From Treponema maltophilum ATCC 51939 (GTDB taxonomy: Bacteria; Spirochaetota; Spirochaetia; Treponematales; Treponemataceae), in the NCBI RefSeq assembly GCF_000413055.1, contig NZ_KE332518.1, positions 2,466,389 through 2,530,388 of the forward strand: a stretch of 64,000 bases of DNA. Direction: 5' to 3'. The notes under the pieces are model-generated. The model was not told the origin of the DNA, did no database searches, and saw only the letters and a program-made list of their open reading frames with translations. A program made the translations under genes and the position numbers. Positions 8,069 to 17,089 of the stretch are shown one piece after another (the first letter of the stretch is position 1; each line of letters starts with the position of its first letter).

Positions 8069-8920
8069 TTACCGAGCCTGAGGTCTGTTTTCGCCGATTA
8101 TGCTTTGTACAAATTGTACCGCATAGTCCGCGGCTTTCCGCATTGCGTTTCCGTAAAAGACGTGTCCTGCGCCGTCAAGCGTTATGAGTTTCGCGTCGGG
8201 GAAGGCTTTAATCGCCCGTTCCGAATACGACAGCGGCACAAGCGAGTCGGCGCTTCCGTGAATGATGAGCGTTTTGCCGGAATATTGCGGCATCAATGTA
8301 TAAATATCAAAGGACAGTACATCCTTATTGTAAATCCGCCCGACGGTTTTTCCGAGCAGCTTCATTGTGTCGGGAATCCGTTCCAGATCGGGTGTGTGCC
8401 GCCGAACGTAATCATGCAACACAAAAGCGGGATATAATAAAACCAAGCCCGCGACATCATCGGGGCGCATAGCGGCAACATACGCCGAAACAAAGCCTCC
8501 TTGGCTTTCTCCGAATAAAAAGATTTGCTCGGGCTTAAAACGCGCGTCGGTTTTTAAGTTATCGAGAATGACAATCAAATCCTCGGCTTCGGTGAGCACC
8601 GACATTTCCGTCATTTTTCCGTCGCTTTTGATATGATTGCCGCCGCCGATAAACTCGAAAATGTATGCGGCGATGCCATGCTCCGCAAAAGATTCGGCAT
8701 AGCCTTTAACGCCTCCGCGATTGCCGCCGAATCCGTGCGAAAGGATGACCAAGGGCACGGGCGATGCGCGGTCGGGGATAAAAAGCTCTCCGGATATTTT
8801 CATGCCGTTTCTTTGAAAGTTTTGTTCTTCGACTTTAAAGGCGGGCGCCGCGTTTGTCTGCGTCGCGGCGAAGGCCCCGATATATAAAACAGCCGCCGAT
8901 AAAAGTATAAAATTTTTCAT
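8069..8920 (-). CDS. Secreted alpha/beta hydrolase (esterase-like)
   Basis: A 283-residue protein with a signal peptide (about 1-24, cleavage near TNAAPA) and an alpha/beta hydrolase fold. The oxyanion strand is SHGFGG; the nucleophile elbow is GESQGG with S139; the acid is D225 in HGSADSLVP; the base is H253 in GAGHVFYG. This arrangement is typical of Est1E/feruloyl-esterase-like carboxylesterases that act in the periplasm. AGGAGCGG precedes the ATG. Substrate unknown. Confidence 0.85.
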   Translation of the reverse strand: MKNFILLSAAVLYIGAFAATQTNAAPAFKVEEQNFQRNGMKISGELFIPDRASPVPLVILSHGFGGNRGGVKGYAESFAEHGIAAYIFEFIGGGNHIKSDGKMTEMSVLTEAEDLIVILDNLKTDARFKPEQIFLFGESQGGFVSAYVAAMRPDDVAGLVLLYPAFVLHDYVRRHTPDLERIPDTMKLLGKTVGRIYNKDVLSFDIYTLMPQYSGKTLIIHGSADSLVPLSYSERAIKAFPDAKLITLDGAGHVFYGNAMRKAADYAVQFVQSIIGENRPQAR

Positions 8921-9010
8921 ATTTTATCCGCTCCTGATACACCATACAAGGCCGGCAGCAAACGCAATTCCTTTGTCTGCCGCCGAACTGCCGTTTCTGT
9001 TACAAACCGC

Positions 9011-10768
9011 TTACTTTGCCACGTTTTTTCCCGCGATGCGGCCGAACACGATAATGTCGGCGATCGCGTCGCTGCCCAAGCGGTTTTTGCCGTGCACGCC
9101 GCCGGTTACCTCTCCCGCGGCATACAAACCGGGGATCACCGTACCGTCGGTTTTTATGACTTGCGCTTGGCTGTTGATTTTGACGCCGCCCATCGTGTGG
9201 TGTACTGCGGGCACTGCTTTCAAAATATAAAACGGTGCCTTTTCGATCGGGAAGGTTAAGCTGCGTTTGTTGAATTCGGGATCTTTGCCCTGCGCGACGT
9301 AGCTGTTGTAGCGGTTTACGGTCGCGATCATCTCTTTCGCATCGATGCCGAAAAATGCCGCCGCTTTTTCAAGCGTATCGGCTTTTACCAACAATTTGTT
9401 TTTGTACAGATAATCGATTTCGGCCGCGTGGTTTTGTTCCAGATGGCTTTCTTCGTATCCTTTTTGATCGATGATTTCATAGCAGCAATGTCCCGCCTGC
9501 GCTTTGATCGCCATGGACATAACGTCGCGCCGTCCGAGTTCTTCGACAAAGCGCTTGCCTTCTTTGTTTACGATAACACTGTGGCCGTAGAGGCGTGCGT
9601 CGTCAAAATACAAAAGCGTGCCCGTAAGCGGATCGCATATCGGGTAGGTTTGAATATACTGCATATCGACGAGGGCCGCTCCGATTTTTTCCGACATGAC
9701 GATACCGTCGCCCGTACTGCCGACCGTATTCGTCGAAAGGATGTTTTCATCGACGGCGGGATTGTATTTTTTGCGCATATCGAGGTTTGAGCCGAAACCG
9801 CCGGTTGCGAGCACAACGCCTTTTTTCGCATAAAAGGTGTACTTCGTCGTTTCACTTTCGGCCGAAACTCCGGTAACGCGTCCTTGCGCATCTTGGATAA
9901 ACGCAACTGCGGGCGTATTGTACACGATGGTAATACCGAGCTTTTCCGCCTTTGCGAGCATCTTTGTGATGAGTTCTTTGCCGCTCGCACCGGCCGGAAT
10001 CAAACTGCGCTTTACCGAATGTCCGCCGAAAAACATCAGCGAATTTTCCCATACGACACCGCAGTTGTCTCTCAGCCACTCCGCACCGGCAAGCGCATTC
10101 GACGCGACAACGTGCACGAGTTCCGGGTTGCTGATATTGTCGCCGCCTTTCATTATGTCCTGTTCGAAGCGCGCAACGCTGTCTTCGATACCGTCACGCT
10201 TTTGGAGCCAGTTGCCCGGAGCCGCCATTTCGGCTCCCGAGATGAGCGTGTTGCCTCCGGCCATCGGCATCTTTTCCAAAACGATAACGTCGGCGCCCGC
10301 TTCTTTCGCTTCGATTGCGGCCGCAAGTCCGGCACCGCCCGCGCCTATGATGATGACGTCGTGCGTTTCGGTTTTGTCCTGTTTTGCCTGAGATGCTGCG
10401 GCATCTTTTTTATTCGCTTTGAGTTCCCCGCCCGCCTGTGCGACCGCCGCATTCACGGCTTGAAGAAAGCCTTTCGACGTGAGCGTACAGCCGGAAACCG
10501 TATCGACCGCCGTACTGTTCGATTTTATTACCGCCGCTTTAAGCGTATCCATCGCTTTGTCGAAACCCGGCGTTTCGTTGTGTGAAATCACTTTGATGTC
10601 GGCAATCGCGTCTTTTTTGACGGTTACTTCCACCGTTATCTTTCCGCCCTTGCCTTCGCCCGTTCCGGTATATGTTCCGTTTTTCATCGAAGAGCCTTTC
10701 GAGCACGCCGTAAACAAGACCGCCGAAACGAAGATCGCCGCGAACAGTCCCGTTACAACCTTTTTCAT
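9011..10768 (-). CDS. Lipoprotein flavoprotein: FMN-binding domain plus fumarate reductase-like FAD domain
   Basis: A 585-residue exported flavoenzyme of the flavocytochrome c / fumarate reductase family. Residues 1-22 are a lipoprotein signal (FTAC, C22). Residues 30-110 form an FMN-binding domain with the ApbE flavinylation motif D89-T-V-S-G-C-T95 (C94 where Ala is usual). Residues about 130-580 form the FAD-binding dehydrogenase (VIIIGAGGAGLAAA, then GGNTLISG). Such proteins reduce fumarate or another unsaturated acid with electrons passed through covalent FMN. The ATG at 10768 follows GGAGG by eight bases. No heme motif is present. Confidence 0.88.
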   Translation of the reverse strand: MKKVVTGLFAAIFVSAVLFTACSKGSSMKNGTYTGTGEGKGGKITVEVTVKKDAIADIKVISHNETPGFDKAMDTLKAAVIKSNSTAVDTVSGCTLTSKGFLQAVNAAVAQAGGELKANKKDAAASQAKQDKTETHDVIIIGAGGAGLAAAIEAKEAGADVIVLEKMPMAGGNTLISGAEMAAPGNWLQKRDGIEDSVARFEQDIMKGGDNISNPELVHVVASNALAGAEWLRDNCGVVWENSLMFFGGHSVKRSLIPAGASGKELITKMLAKAEKLGITIVYNTPAVAFIQDAQGRVTGVSAESETTKYTFYAKKGVVLATGGFGSNLDMRKKYNPAVDENILSTNTVGSTGDGIVMSEKIGAALVDMQYIQTYPICDPLTGTLLYFDDARLYGHSVIVNKEGKRFVEELGRRDVMSMAIKAQAGHCCYEIIDQKGYEESHLEQNHAAEIDYLYKNKLLVKADTLEKAAAFFGIDAKEMIATVNRYNSYVAQGKDPEFNKRSLTFPIEKAPFYILKAVPAVHHTMGGVKINSQAQVIKTDGTVIPGLYAAGEVTGGVHGKNRLGSDAIADIIVFGRIAGKNVAK

Positions 10769-10781
10769 ACTTTTGCCTCCA

Positions 10782-10859
10782 TAAAAAATTTGCAAAAAGC
10801 TTCAGCTTTTGCGCTGTACAGTATAGGCATATGGTAATGCACCGCTATTTTATTGTCAA
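10782..10859 (-). promoter_or_regulatory. Promoter and hairpin leader of the flavoprotein gene
   Basis: Minus-strand -35 TTGACA (10859-10854), 17 bp spacer, -10 TACCAT (10836-10831). In the short leader lie an 8 bp palindrome CTGTACAG (10814-10821) and a hairpin (10792-10812: CAAAAGCT and AGCTTTTTG arms) followed by a run of six T and then directly by the GGAGG. This has the shape of an intrinsic terminator placed before the ribosome binding site, so readthrough control is possible. Confidence 0.5.
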
Positions 10860-10887
10860 ATTGTGTTACAGCGCATCGACGGCTTCT

Positions 10888-11781
10888 TTAAGATTGTTTT
10901 CGTGCCGATTTTTTTATCTGTTCATGATAGAAAAAATTGACGACAACCGGCGGTGCGTCGAAGGGGCGGTTCATACTGTCGTCGTTCGTTACATAGTCAA
11001 GTCCGATTTCCGATGTAAACGTTTTCAGCCGCGCATCAAGCAAATGCCAATAGCTGCGGTCTCCGCAATAATATATATCCCGATACAGCGGCATCAAAGC
11101 CGGATAATTCTTTTCTATATAGTCCATAATAACCGGTTTATAACTGCCGCGTAAATTAAGGTTTTCAAGCCAAATCAAATGGCACTGATTTCGTACCCGT
11201 CCGATAAGCTTTTCAACATCGGTAATGCCGGGAAATATCGGCGAGATAAAACAAGTGGTGCGTACCCCTGCGCGGTAAAAGGTTTCCATTGCGGCAAGCC
11301 GTCGTTCAATCGAAACGGCTTTATCCATATCTTGACGAAAACGCTCATCGAGCGTGTTGATCGACCACGATACGCGGGCGTTCGGGAAGCTTCGAATAAT
11401 ATCCAAATCGCGCAGGACCAAATCGCTTTTTGTCGCAATGCTGATTTTTGCTCCGCAGTCTTTCAGCTGCAAAAGCAAGGCGCGGGTACGTTCGTAAACG
11501 GTTTCTTGGGGATTATAGGGGTCGGTAACGGAGCCGAAGAACAATTCTTTGCCTGCATATTTTTCGGGATGTTTTATTTTCGGCCAGTCTTTAACGTCTA
11601 AAAAGCCGCCCCACGGTTCGGTATGTCCGGTAAAGCGCTTCATAAAAGACGCATAACAGTATTTACACGCATGAGTGCATCCGACATAAGGATTAACGGA
11701 ATAGTCCGCAACGGGTAAATTCGATTTTGTTATGACGCTGCGTACCGTAACGGGTTTGATAATCGCTTCGCCGGGTTTCAT
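10888..11781 (-). CDS. SPL-like radical SAM protein
   Basis: A 297-residue radical SAM enzyme. The cluster motif is CTHACKYC, cysteines 35, 39 and 42 (CX3CX2C), at the start of a partial TIM barrel; SVNPYVGC and FGSVTDPYNPQE are typical of the spore photoproduct lyase-like group (Rv2578c-type) found in non-sporulating bacteria. Function in these bacteria is not established. I take the ATG at 11781, which has GGGAG eight bases upstream, rather than 11811. Confidence 0.85.
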   Translation of the reverse strand: MKPGEAIIKPVTVRSVITKSNLPVADYSVNPYVGCTHACKYCYASFMKRFTGHTEPWGGFLDVKDWPKIKHPEKYAGKELFFGSVTDPYNPQETVYERTRALLLQLKDCGAKISIATKSDLVLRDLDIIRSFPNARVSWSINTLDERFRQDMDKAVSIERRLAAMETFYRAGVRTTCFISPIFPGITDVEKLIGRVRNQCHLIWLENLNLRGSYKPVIMDYIEKNYPALMPLYRDIYYCGDRSYWHLLDARLKTFTSEIGLDYVTNDDSMNRPFDAPPVVVNFFYHEQIKKSARKQS

Positions 11782-11917
11782 TTTGGGCACTCCCGTAAAG
11801 TATGGTATCAAACAATTGTTATTCCTGCAACTGTATGATTGTCCACAGCATCATTGATGCCGCCTCTCTTTTATCGTATGGTGTTGTTATGGAGACTTCA
11901 CTTTTACGGAGGATTGT

Positions 11918-12019
11918 ATGGTTACAATGAAAAAACTGCTTTTAACCTTCTGCGCGGTTTTAGCCTTATGCTTGGCCGGTTGCTCTAGAGCACCGTTTCG
12001 CATTATACTGTGCCCATGA
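11918..12019 (+). CDS. 33-residue lipoprotein-signal mini-ORF overlapping arginase
   Basis: Reads MVTMKKLLLTFCAVLALCL then AGC and ten more residues: a complete lipoprotein signal peptide with lipobox LAGC (C22) and almost no mature part. GGAGG stands five bases before the ATG. Its TGA overlaps the arginase ATG as ATGA, and arginase itself has no visible ribosome binding site, so translation of arginase may depend on this ORF. It could be a tiny entericidin-like lipoprotein, a truncated lipoprotein gene, or a leader peptide. Confidence 0.6.
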   Translation: MVTMKKLLLTFCAVLALCLAGCSRAPFRIILCP

Positions 12020-12924
12020 ATATTCACGTTATTGAAATGCCGCTCGATTTCGGGGCGTCGCGGCACGGCAGCGATATGGGGCCGTCGGCGATTCGGCTTG
12101 CCGGATTGTGCGAAAAACTTGAATCGCTCGGGCACTCGCTTGTTAAATATAATTCGCCGATTCGAATAAATCCGCAGGAATGCGAAAAAATCGGAAACCC
12201 GAAAGCAAAATATTTAAAGCCGATTGCAAAAGCCTGCACGCAGCTTGCAAAAGAAGTCGATGAGTCTTTCGCTGCGGGGAACTTTCCGTTTACGCTCGGC
12301 GGCGACCACTCGATTGTGCTCGGAACGCTTGCCGGGGCTGCCGCTTCGGCTAAACGAAACAATCAAAAGCTGGGCGTACTCTACGTCGATGCGCACGGAG
12401 ATTTCAACACGCCGGAAACGACGCCTTCGGGCAATATACACGGCGAATGTCTTGCCGCATCTTGCGGTTTCGGTTTGCCGGAACTGACGAACCTCTATTT
12501 TGAGGGAACGAAGGTCGATCCACACAACGTGTGCTTTGTCGGTATCCGCGACTTGGATCCGGGCGAAAAAGACGTTATGCGCAAGGCCGGCGTTACCGTT
12601 TTTACGATGAGCGACATTGAACGGCAGGGCTTTCCCGCCGTTGTTAAAAAAGTCGTACAGTTTTTTAAAACGCATGCGGACGTTATGCACGTGTCGTTCG
12701 ACATGGACGTGCTTGATCCCATGTTTGCGCCCGGCACCGGCATTCCGCTTCCCGCCGGCATGACAAACCGCGAAGCTCTTTTACTTATGGAAGAGATGAA
12801 CGACATCGGTCTTGTAAAATCGGCCGATATTGTGGAAGTAAACCCTATCCTCGATGTGCGCAACCAAACGGCGATCTTGGCCGTCGCCCTTGCCGCCCGC
12901 CTGCTCGGAGAAAAATTATACTGA
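12016..12924 (+). CDS. rocF: Arginase
   Basis: A 302-residue ureohydrolase that splits L-arginine into ornithine and urea. The binuclear manganese ligands are all present: GGDHS (H98), DAHGDFN (D125, H127, D129) and SFDMDVLDP (D229, D231). The C-terminal VEVNP and the substrate loop after DAHGD favour arginase over agmatinase. The ATG at 12016 overlaps the stop of the mini-lipoprotein; a GTG two codons earlier is possible but has no ribosome binding site either. A small secreted-protein gene follows 15 bp downstream. Confidence 0.92.
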   Translation: MNIHVIEMPLDFGASRHGSDMGPSAIRLAGLCEKLESLGHSLVKYNSPIRINPQECEKIGNPKAKYLKPIAKACTQLAKEVDESFAAGNFPFTLGGDHSIVLGTLAGAAASAKRNNQKLGVLYVDAHGDFNTPETTPSGNIHGECLAASCGFGLPELTNLYFEGTKVDPHNVCFVGIRDLDPGEKDVMRKAGVTVFTMSDIERQGFPAVVKKVVQFFKTHADVMHVSFDMDVLDPMFAPGTGIPLPAGMTNREALLLMEEMNDIGLVKSADIVEVNPILDVRNQTAILAVALAARLLGEKLY

Positions 12925-12939
12925 TAAACCGGAGGACGC

Positions 12940-13404
12940 ATGAAAAAACTTTTCGTTTTAATAGGAGTGTTCTTTTTGTGCGGCGCCGTACACTGTATTG
13001 CACAGAATGCGGACTTAAAATATTATTCCGCAATACAGGACGGAGATCTTACCCATCGATATGAAGGATACGCGAGCGCGGAATTTATCTGCGACGAATC
13101 GGAAACGGACGCGGATCTTATGGATGAAGTCGAAAAGCTTATTCCGAAAGATATACGCCGCGTAACCAAATTGACAAAGAGCACTGTGTGGTTATGCAAA
13201 AAAGCTTTAAATGAGTGGGAATACAAGCAAGGCGAATATTATATGGTTCTTTGCACGGACTCCCCTTATGACGATAAGGGAATTTTTCTTCTTATAAAAG
13301 TTATCGGCAAAGATGATTTTGAATGGTGGGGCGTTATGATAACCGAAGACAACGCGGAAAGCTTTTTGGACGCTCTTTCCGATTTGGAAACTCTTTTCGA
13401 ATAG
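12940..13404 (+). CDS. Small exported protein of unknown function
   Basis: A 154-residue protein with an N-terminal signal peptide (about 1-22, cleavage after CIAQ) and an acidic mature part rich in D and E with several W and Y. I do not recognise the family. CGGAGGACGC lies before the ATG, and it follows arginase by only 15 bp, so the two are probably cotranscribed. It converges on the RluA gene with a 20 bp gap. Confidence 0.65.
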   Translation: MKKLFVLIGVFFLCGAVHCIAQNADLKYYSAIQDGDLTHRYEGYASAEFICDESETDADLMDEVEKLIPKDIRRVTKLTKSTVWLCKKALNEWEYKQGEYYMVLCTDSPYDDKGIFLLIKVIGKDDFEWWGVMITEDNAESFLDALSDLETLFE

Positions 13405-13424
13405 GAAAATACTTTTGTGCCGCA

Positions 13425-14174
13425 TTACCGCTTGCCTGTGCGGACATAGGCGATCCACGATTCCGGTTCGGGAACTTCAAAACGCATGATTTGCTTTGTA
13501 ACCGGATGCGTAAATGCGAGCGAACGGGCGTGGAGCGCAAGACGGCCGAAGGGGTCGGTGCGCGCATGCCGAACCGTATCTCCCGCTATGGGATACCCGT
13601 TTGATGCAAGGTGCGCGCGTATTTGATTTTTTTTACCGGTATCCAAAGAAAGCTCGAAAAGCGTATGTGTTGCGCCGCGTTCGATTACTTTGTACCGCGT
13701 GCGCGCTTCAACCGTATCGAAACGCGCACGTTTTTCGGCATCGGGCACAAAGCCTCTGTTGTATGCGTTGTACGCAAGCGGTTCGTCGATAAGACCCGAA
13801 TCGGGAAGCGCGCTTCCGGCCGGATTTTCGGCAACGGCGCGGTATATGCGCTCGGTAACGCTTCCGTGCCAAAAACGCATAAGCTCGTCTTTTACGCGCT
13901 CGGTCAATGCGAAAAGCATAACGCCGGAGGTGTCGCGGTCGAGCCGGTGTACGGCAAGGGGTTTGCGGTGTTTTGCATAGGTGCCCTTGTCGCGCATAAT
14001 GCGTTCGAGTACGCCGATAGCCGTTCGTCCGCTGCCGCCCGGATACGGAACCGAAAGCATGCCTGACGGTTTATCTATTACAATGATGTATGCGTCTTCA
14101 TATAAGATATCCAGCTTTTTGTGTCCGGAATTCTTTTTGAATTCCGGTTCCTTATGCGCATTCGGCTTTTTCAT
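13425..14174 (-). CDS. RluA-family pseudouridine synthase
   Basis: A 249-residue RNA pseudouridine synthase. The catalytic motif is HRLDRDTSG with catalytic D79 in an intact RluA signature; YIIVIDKPSGM is the upstream family motif. No S4 domain is present, so it is closer to the RluA/RluC catalytic core class. The first 20 residues are a lysine-rich tail. Target site in rRNA or tRNA cannot be told. AAAGAG precedes the ATG. Confidence 0.88.
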   Translation of the reverse strand: MKKPNAHKEPEFKKNSGHKKLDILYEDAYIIVIDKPSGMLSVPYPGGSGRTAIGVLERIMRDKGTYAKHRKPLAVHRLDRDTSGVMLFALTERVKDELMRFWHGSVTERIYRAVAENPAGSALPDSGLIDEPLAYNAYNRGFVPDAEKRARFDTVEARTRYKVIERGATHTLFELSLDTGKKNQIRAHLASNGYPIAGDTVRHARTDPFGRLALHARSLAFTHPVTKQIMRFEVPEPESWIAYVRTGKR

Positions 14175-14299
14175 TTTTCTCTTTAATTGTACCGAAGTAT
14201 CGGTATAAAATAAAGAGCCCGCAGCCGGAAATACGGCGTCGATTTTTTCATTGATTATATTGTTGTTTTGCTATATCTTTATATAAAGGGGGTGCGCAT

Positions 14300-14752
14300 A
14301 TGAAAATCGGATTTGGGAGCGATCATTCGGGAGTCGCATTAAAACATATTTTAATGGAACACGTTCGCAATAAAGGATACGAATGCGTCGATTACGGTGC
14401 GGCGGATTCAAAGGTTCCGGCAAACTACGCCGAATTCGGCTTAAAGGTTGCCGAAGCGATTAAATCGCACGAAGTTGAAAAGGGCGTGATGGTGTGCGGA
14501 TCAGGCGTCGGCATTTCTCTTGCCGCAAACAAGGTTCCGGGAGTGAGGGCTGCGGCGTGCAGCGAACCGTGTACGGCAAAGCTCGCCGTCGAACACAGCG
14601 ACATAAATGCGGTCGCCATGGGCGTATGTATCGTCGGACCCGAAGAAGCAAAAATGATTGTCGATGCCTTTCTTGATGCCCGCTTTGAAGGCGGCGTCTA
14701 CACGGAACGGGTCGACACGCTTTCCGCTATAGAAAGAAAATACGGCAAATAA
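14300..14752 (+). CDS. rpiB: Ribose-5-phosphate isomerase B
   Basis: A 150-residue RpiB enzyme interconverting ribose 5-phosphate and ribulose 5-phosphate in the pentose phosphate pathway. It starts with MKIGFGSDHSG (D8, H9), has the active-site cysteine C66 in MVCGSGVGIS, and ends with the usual helical tail. Length matches the family. AAGGGGG lies about ten bases before the ATG, and a strong intrinsic terminator follows the stop. Confidence 0.93.
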   Translation: MKIGFGSDHSGVALKHILMEHVRNKGYECVDYGAADSKVPANYAEFGLKVAEAIKSHEVEKGVMVCGSGVGISLAANKVPGVRAAACSEPCTAKLAVEHSDINAVAMGVCIVGPEEAKMIVDAFLDARFEGGVYTERVDTLSAIERKYGK

Positions 14753-14757
14753 ACGCG

Positions 14758-14778
14758 GCCGCCGAATCGGCGGCTTTT
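14758..14778. terminator. Intrinsic terminator after rpiB
   Basis: Seven-base GC stem GCCGCCG/CGGCGGC with an AAT loop and four T, directly behind the rpiB stop and 8 bp before the end of the convergent SGNH gene. It may serve both directions. Confidence 0.75.
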
Positions 14779-14785
14779 GCGAGCT

Positions 14786-15484
14786 CTATCGCAGTACGGC
14801 TTTTTCTATTTCCGCAGCCAAAATTTTTGCCGATGCCGAATTAAAATGAACTCCGTCTACGCTTGCGTTCAAACCTCGTGCTTTTGCGAACCCGTCTTTA
14901 CAAAACGGCAACAGCGTCATTATGACGGCATCTATAAGCCTGAACGCAAAACCGTGTTTCCATGTATAGGTGCGCTTGTCGGGTGGAAGCGTTTCTTTTT
15001 GCAGTTCGTATATATCGATAAAAGAATAATTATATTTTTGTGCCAATCGTTTGATAACGGCGTTTCTTCGTACCGTCTTTTCGTGCGGAAAATTTTTTAA
15101 ATTAATAAGCGGCATTCCGAAAACGATTACGCGTTTGTTTTTTTCGGAGCATAAGTGCAAAAGCCTGTCATATTCGCGTTCAAAGATATCGTCGTTTTCT
15201 ATGCACCGTTTTATTTTGCAGCGCAGATTCATTGTCAAAAACCAAAATAAAGAAAGAGATTTTAAATACGGCAGCAGAATATCGTTTGTACCGATTCCGA
15301 GGATGAATGTACCGCCCCCGTGTCGGGGCTTATCGATTATTTTTTTGAGCCGGCTGTAAGCGCCCCTAAGCGTGTCGCCGTTTTTTCCTTTGTTTACGGC
15401 ATGAATTTTTTTGTTTAAAAAATGAATATACGAATAGCCGACATTACCGAATGTTAAGCTGTCGCCGATACAGATGAGTTTCAT
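14786..15484 (-). CDS. SGNH/GDSL hydrolase
   Basis: A 232-residue serine hydrolase of the SGNH superfamily. Block I is ICIGDSLTFG with S9; the Asp-His pair is in DGVHFN near the C-terminus; an internal GTNDILLP is block III. Probably an esterase or deacetylase; no signal peptide. Its ATG overlaps the stop of the upstream S51 peptidase by four bases (ATGA), so the two are translationally coupled. Confidence 0.82.
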   Translation of the reverse strand: MKLICIGDSLTFGNVGYSYIHFLNKKIHAVNKGKNGDTLRGAYSRLKKIIDKPRHGGGTFILGIGTNDILLPYLKSLSLFWFLTMNLRCKIKRCIENDDIFEREYDRLLHLCSEKNKRVIVFGMPLINLKNFPHEKTVRRNAVIKRLAQKYNYSFIDIYELQKETLPPDKRTYTWKHGFAFRLIDAVIMTLLPFCKDGFAKARGLNASVDGVHFNSASAKILAAEIEKAVLR

Positions 15485-16083
15485 TCCACGCTGATTATTG
15501 TCCGTTTGCCGTCTTCAATAATAACGGCTTGCGAATTATTGATAGCGCATATTTCGAGCGTCGGAAAGGTTTGCATAATTTGCTCCGTAGCTTTTTTGAA
15601 CGGCGCGGTAAGATAATGCGGCAGGATATAAAAATCAATAAGTTTTAATCCCGCATAGTCGCTTTGCGAATAATCTTTCGGAATCGGATCCATTTTCTCA
15701 ATATAAGAAATTGTCGGTGCGCATACGATAGCCCCTGCCGACTCTCCGATAAATAATTTCCCTTTTCCCAGCTGCCGTTTTAAAAGTTTATCCGTTCCGG
15801 TTTTTCGTAAACAGTCGATGAGGAAAAACGAATTACCTCCGGTAAAATAAATAACATCGGCATCGTCAAACAGCGTTTTTATTTTCGAAAATTCTTCGCT
15901 CGAAATATCGGTTTCCGTCAGCAAGGCGCCCGCTTTTTTGAATAATTTACGTGCCGAACCGACATATCCCGTATACCCTTCGTGTATTGATGCGGTCGGA
16001 ATGAACAGAACCTTTTTCCCCGCAATTTGCTCTTCAACGGCGGAGCCGACGCTTGAAAAATGTGAACATAAAAATAAACGCAT
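15481..16083 (-). CDS. Peptidase S51 family / type 1 glutamine amidotransferase-like protein
   Basis: A 200-residue protein resembling dipeptidase E. The nucleophile elbow is IGESAGAIV, with serine as nucleophile; FTGGNSFFL is the conserved glycine-rich loop. Family members hydrolyse Asp-X dipeptides or act as cytoplasmic peptidases; the substrate is not evident here. AGGAGAGTACAAAGC precedes the ATG. First gene of a two-gene unit with the SGNH hydrolase. Confidence 0.82.
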   Translation of the reverse strand: MRLFLCSHFSSVGSAVEEQIAGKKVLFIPTASIHEGYTGYVGSARKLFKKAGALLTETDISSEEFSKIKTLFDDADVIYFTGGNSFFLIDCLRKTGTDKLLKRQLGKGKLFIGESAGAIVCAPTISYIEKMDPIPKDYSQSDYAGLKLIDFYILPHYLTAPFKKATEQIMQTFPTLEICAINNSQAVIIEDGKRTIISVE

Positions 16084-16132
16084 GCTTTGTACTCTCCTTT
16101 AGATACACATAGTATCACTTTTATATTTATAT

Positions 16133-17008
16133 TTACAGCCCGGTAAGGTATTGATACAACTGCAAGTGCAGAGATCGCATTTCATCGGGCGCTTTCATCG
16201 AGTGCCGGTACATAAATAAATTTCCGAAGCGGCTTTTAAAAACCTGAGTAAAAACGGCTTGCAGAACCGGAGCCGGCAGCAATCTCAAAAGATGCATTTT
16301 CGGCGGCGAAAGTTTTACTCCCGAGCGGTACAATTTTTGAAAATTGTTTTTTATGTGCCGCGCCGTATCGTTCATAATATCCGCTTCTTTCCAAACTTCT
16401 TCCGGATTTTCGGCTTTATAATACGCATCGGCAATCGGGACAACCAGCGCCAAGTGACACAGTTGCCAGGCATGCATGTCTTTTACAATCCGGTATCGCA
16501 CCCCCGCCGTCTTAAAAAGAGCCGCGAGTTTTTTCAGCCGCTCCGATGAGTTCCCGTCGATTTCGGCAAATGTCGTCGCCTGAATAAGAGGCGGCGTAAA
16601 GTCCGCTTTCAGCACGCCGTCTTCATAGCTGCCGCCCGCTCCCGGAAACGCGGGGATAATACGCCCTTTGCCGCACAGGTTCTCCCAGTCGGCGTAAGGT
16701 TCAAGCGTATTGACCATTGTAACGATGTTCGGGCTGCCGTTCGACCGGAGTTCTTCGAGCGCCGTATGCACTTGATTTTCTTTTACCGTCAAAAAGATAA
16801 AATCATAGATATCATCGTTTTGCAATACATCGATAACTTTAACCTTTGCTTTATACTGTTTGCCGTTTTTTTCATACAGCAAGCCGCGGGTTTTCAGCGT
16901 TTCAAGTTTTTTCCCTCTTGCGTACACCGTCGTGTCATAGCCCGCTTCGGCGAACACGGCGGCATACAAACCGCCGATTACGCCCGCACCGTAGATTAAA
17001 ATTTTCAT
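16133..17008 (-). CDS. Ketopantoate reductase-like (PanE/ApbA family) oxidoreductase
   Basis: A 291-residue NADP-dependent oxidoreductase. It begins MKILIYGAGVIGGLYAA (dinucleotide-binding GxGxxG), then AFPGAGG, and has the C-terminal helical domain of the family. The conserved pattern is looser than true PanE and no pantothenate gene is nearby, so a different alpha-keto acid may be the substrate. The ATG at 17008 is taken over 17050 because the Rossmann strand begins there; AGGAGG lies 13 bases upstream, rather far. Confidence 0.78.
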   Translation of the reverse strand: MKILIYGAGVIGGLYAAVFAEAGYDTTVYARGKKLETLKTRGLLYEKNGKQYKAKVKVIDVLQNDDIYDFIFLTVKENQVHTALEELRSNGSPNIVTMVNTLEPYADWENLCGKGRIIPAFPGAGGSYEDGVLKADFTPPLIQATTFAEIDGNSSERLKKLAALFKTAGVRYRIVKDMHAWQLCHLALVVPIADAYYKAENPEEVWKEADIMNDTARHIKNNFQKLYRSGVKLSPPKMHLLRLLPAPVLQAVFTQVFKSRFGNLFMYRHSMKAPDEMRSLHLQLYQYLTGL

Positions 17009-17089
17009 TTGTCGATTGCGGCCTCCTCTGAATTGAAAATTATTCCACAAATAGATTTCAGTATAAAAAACTAAAATGTTGGTGTAAAT

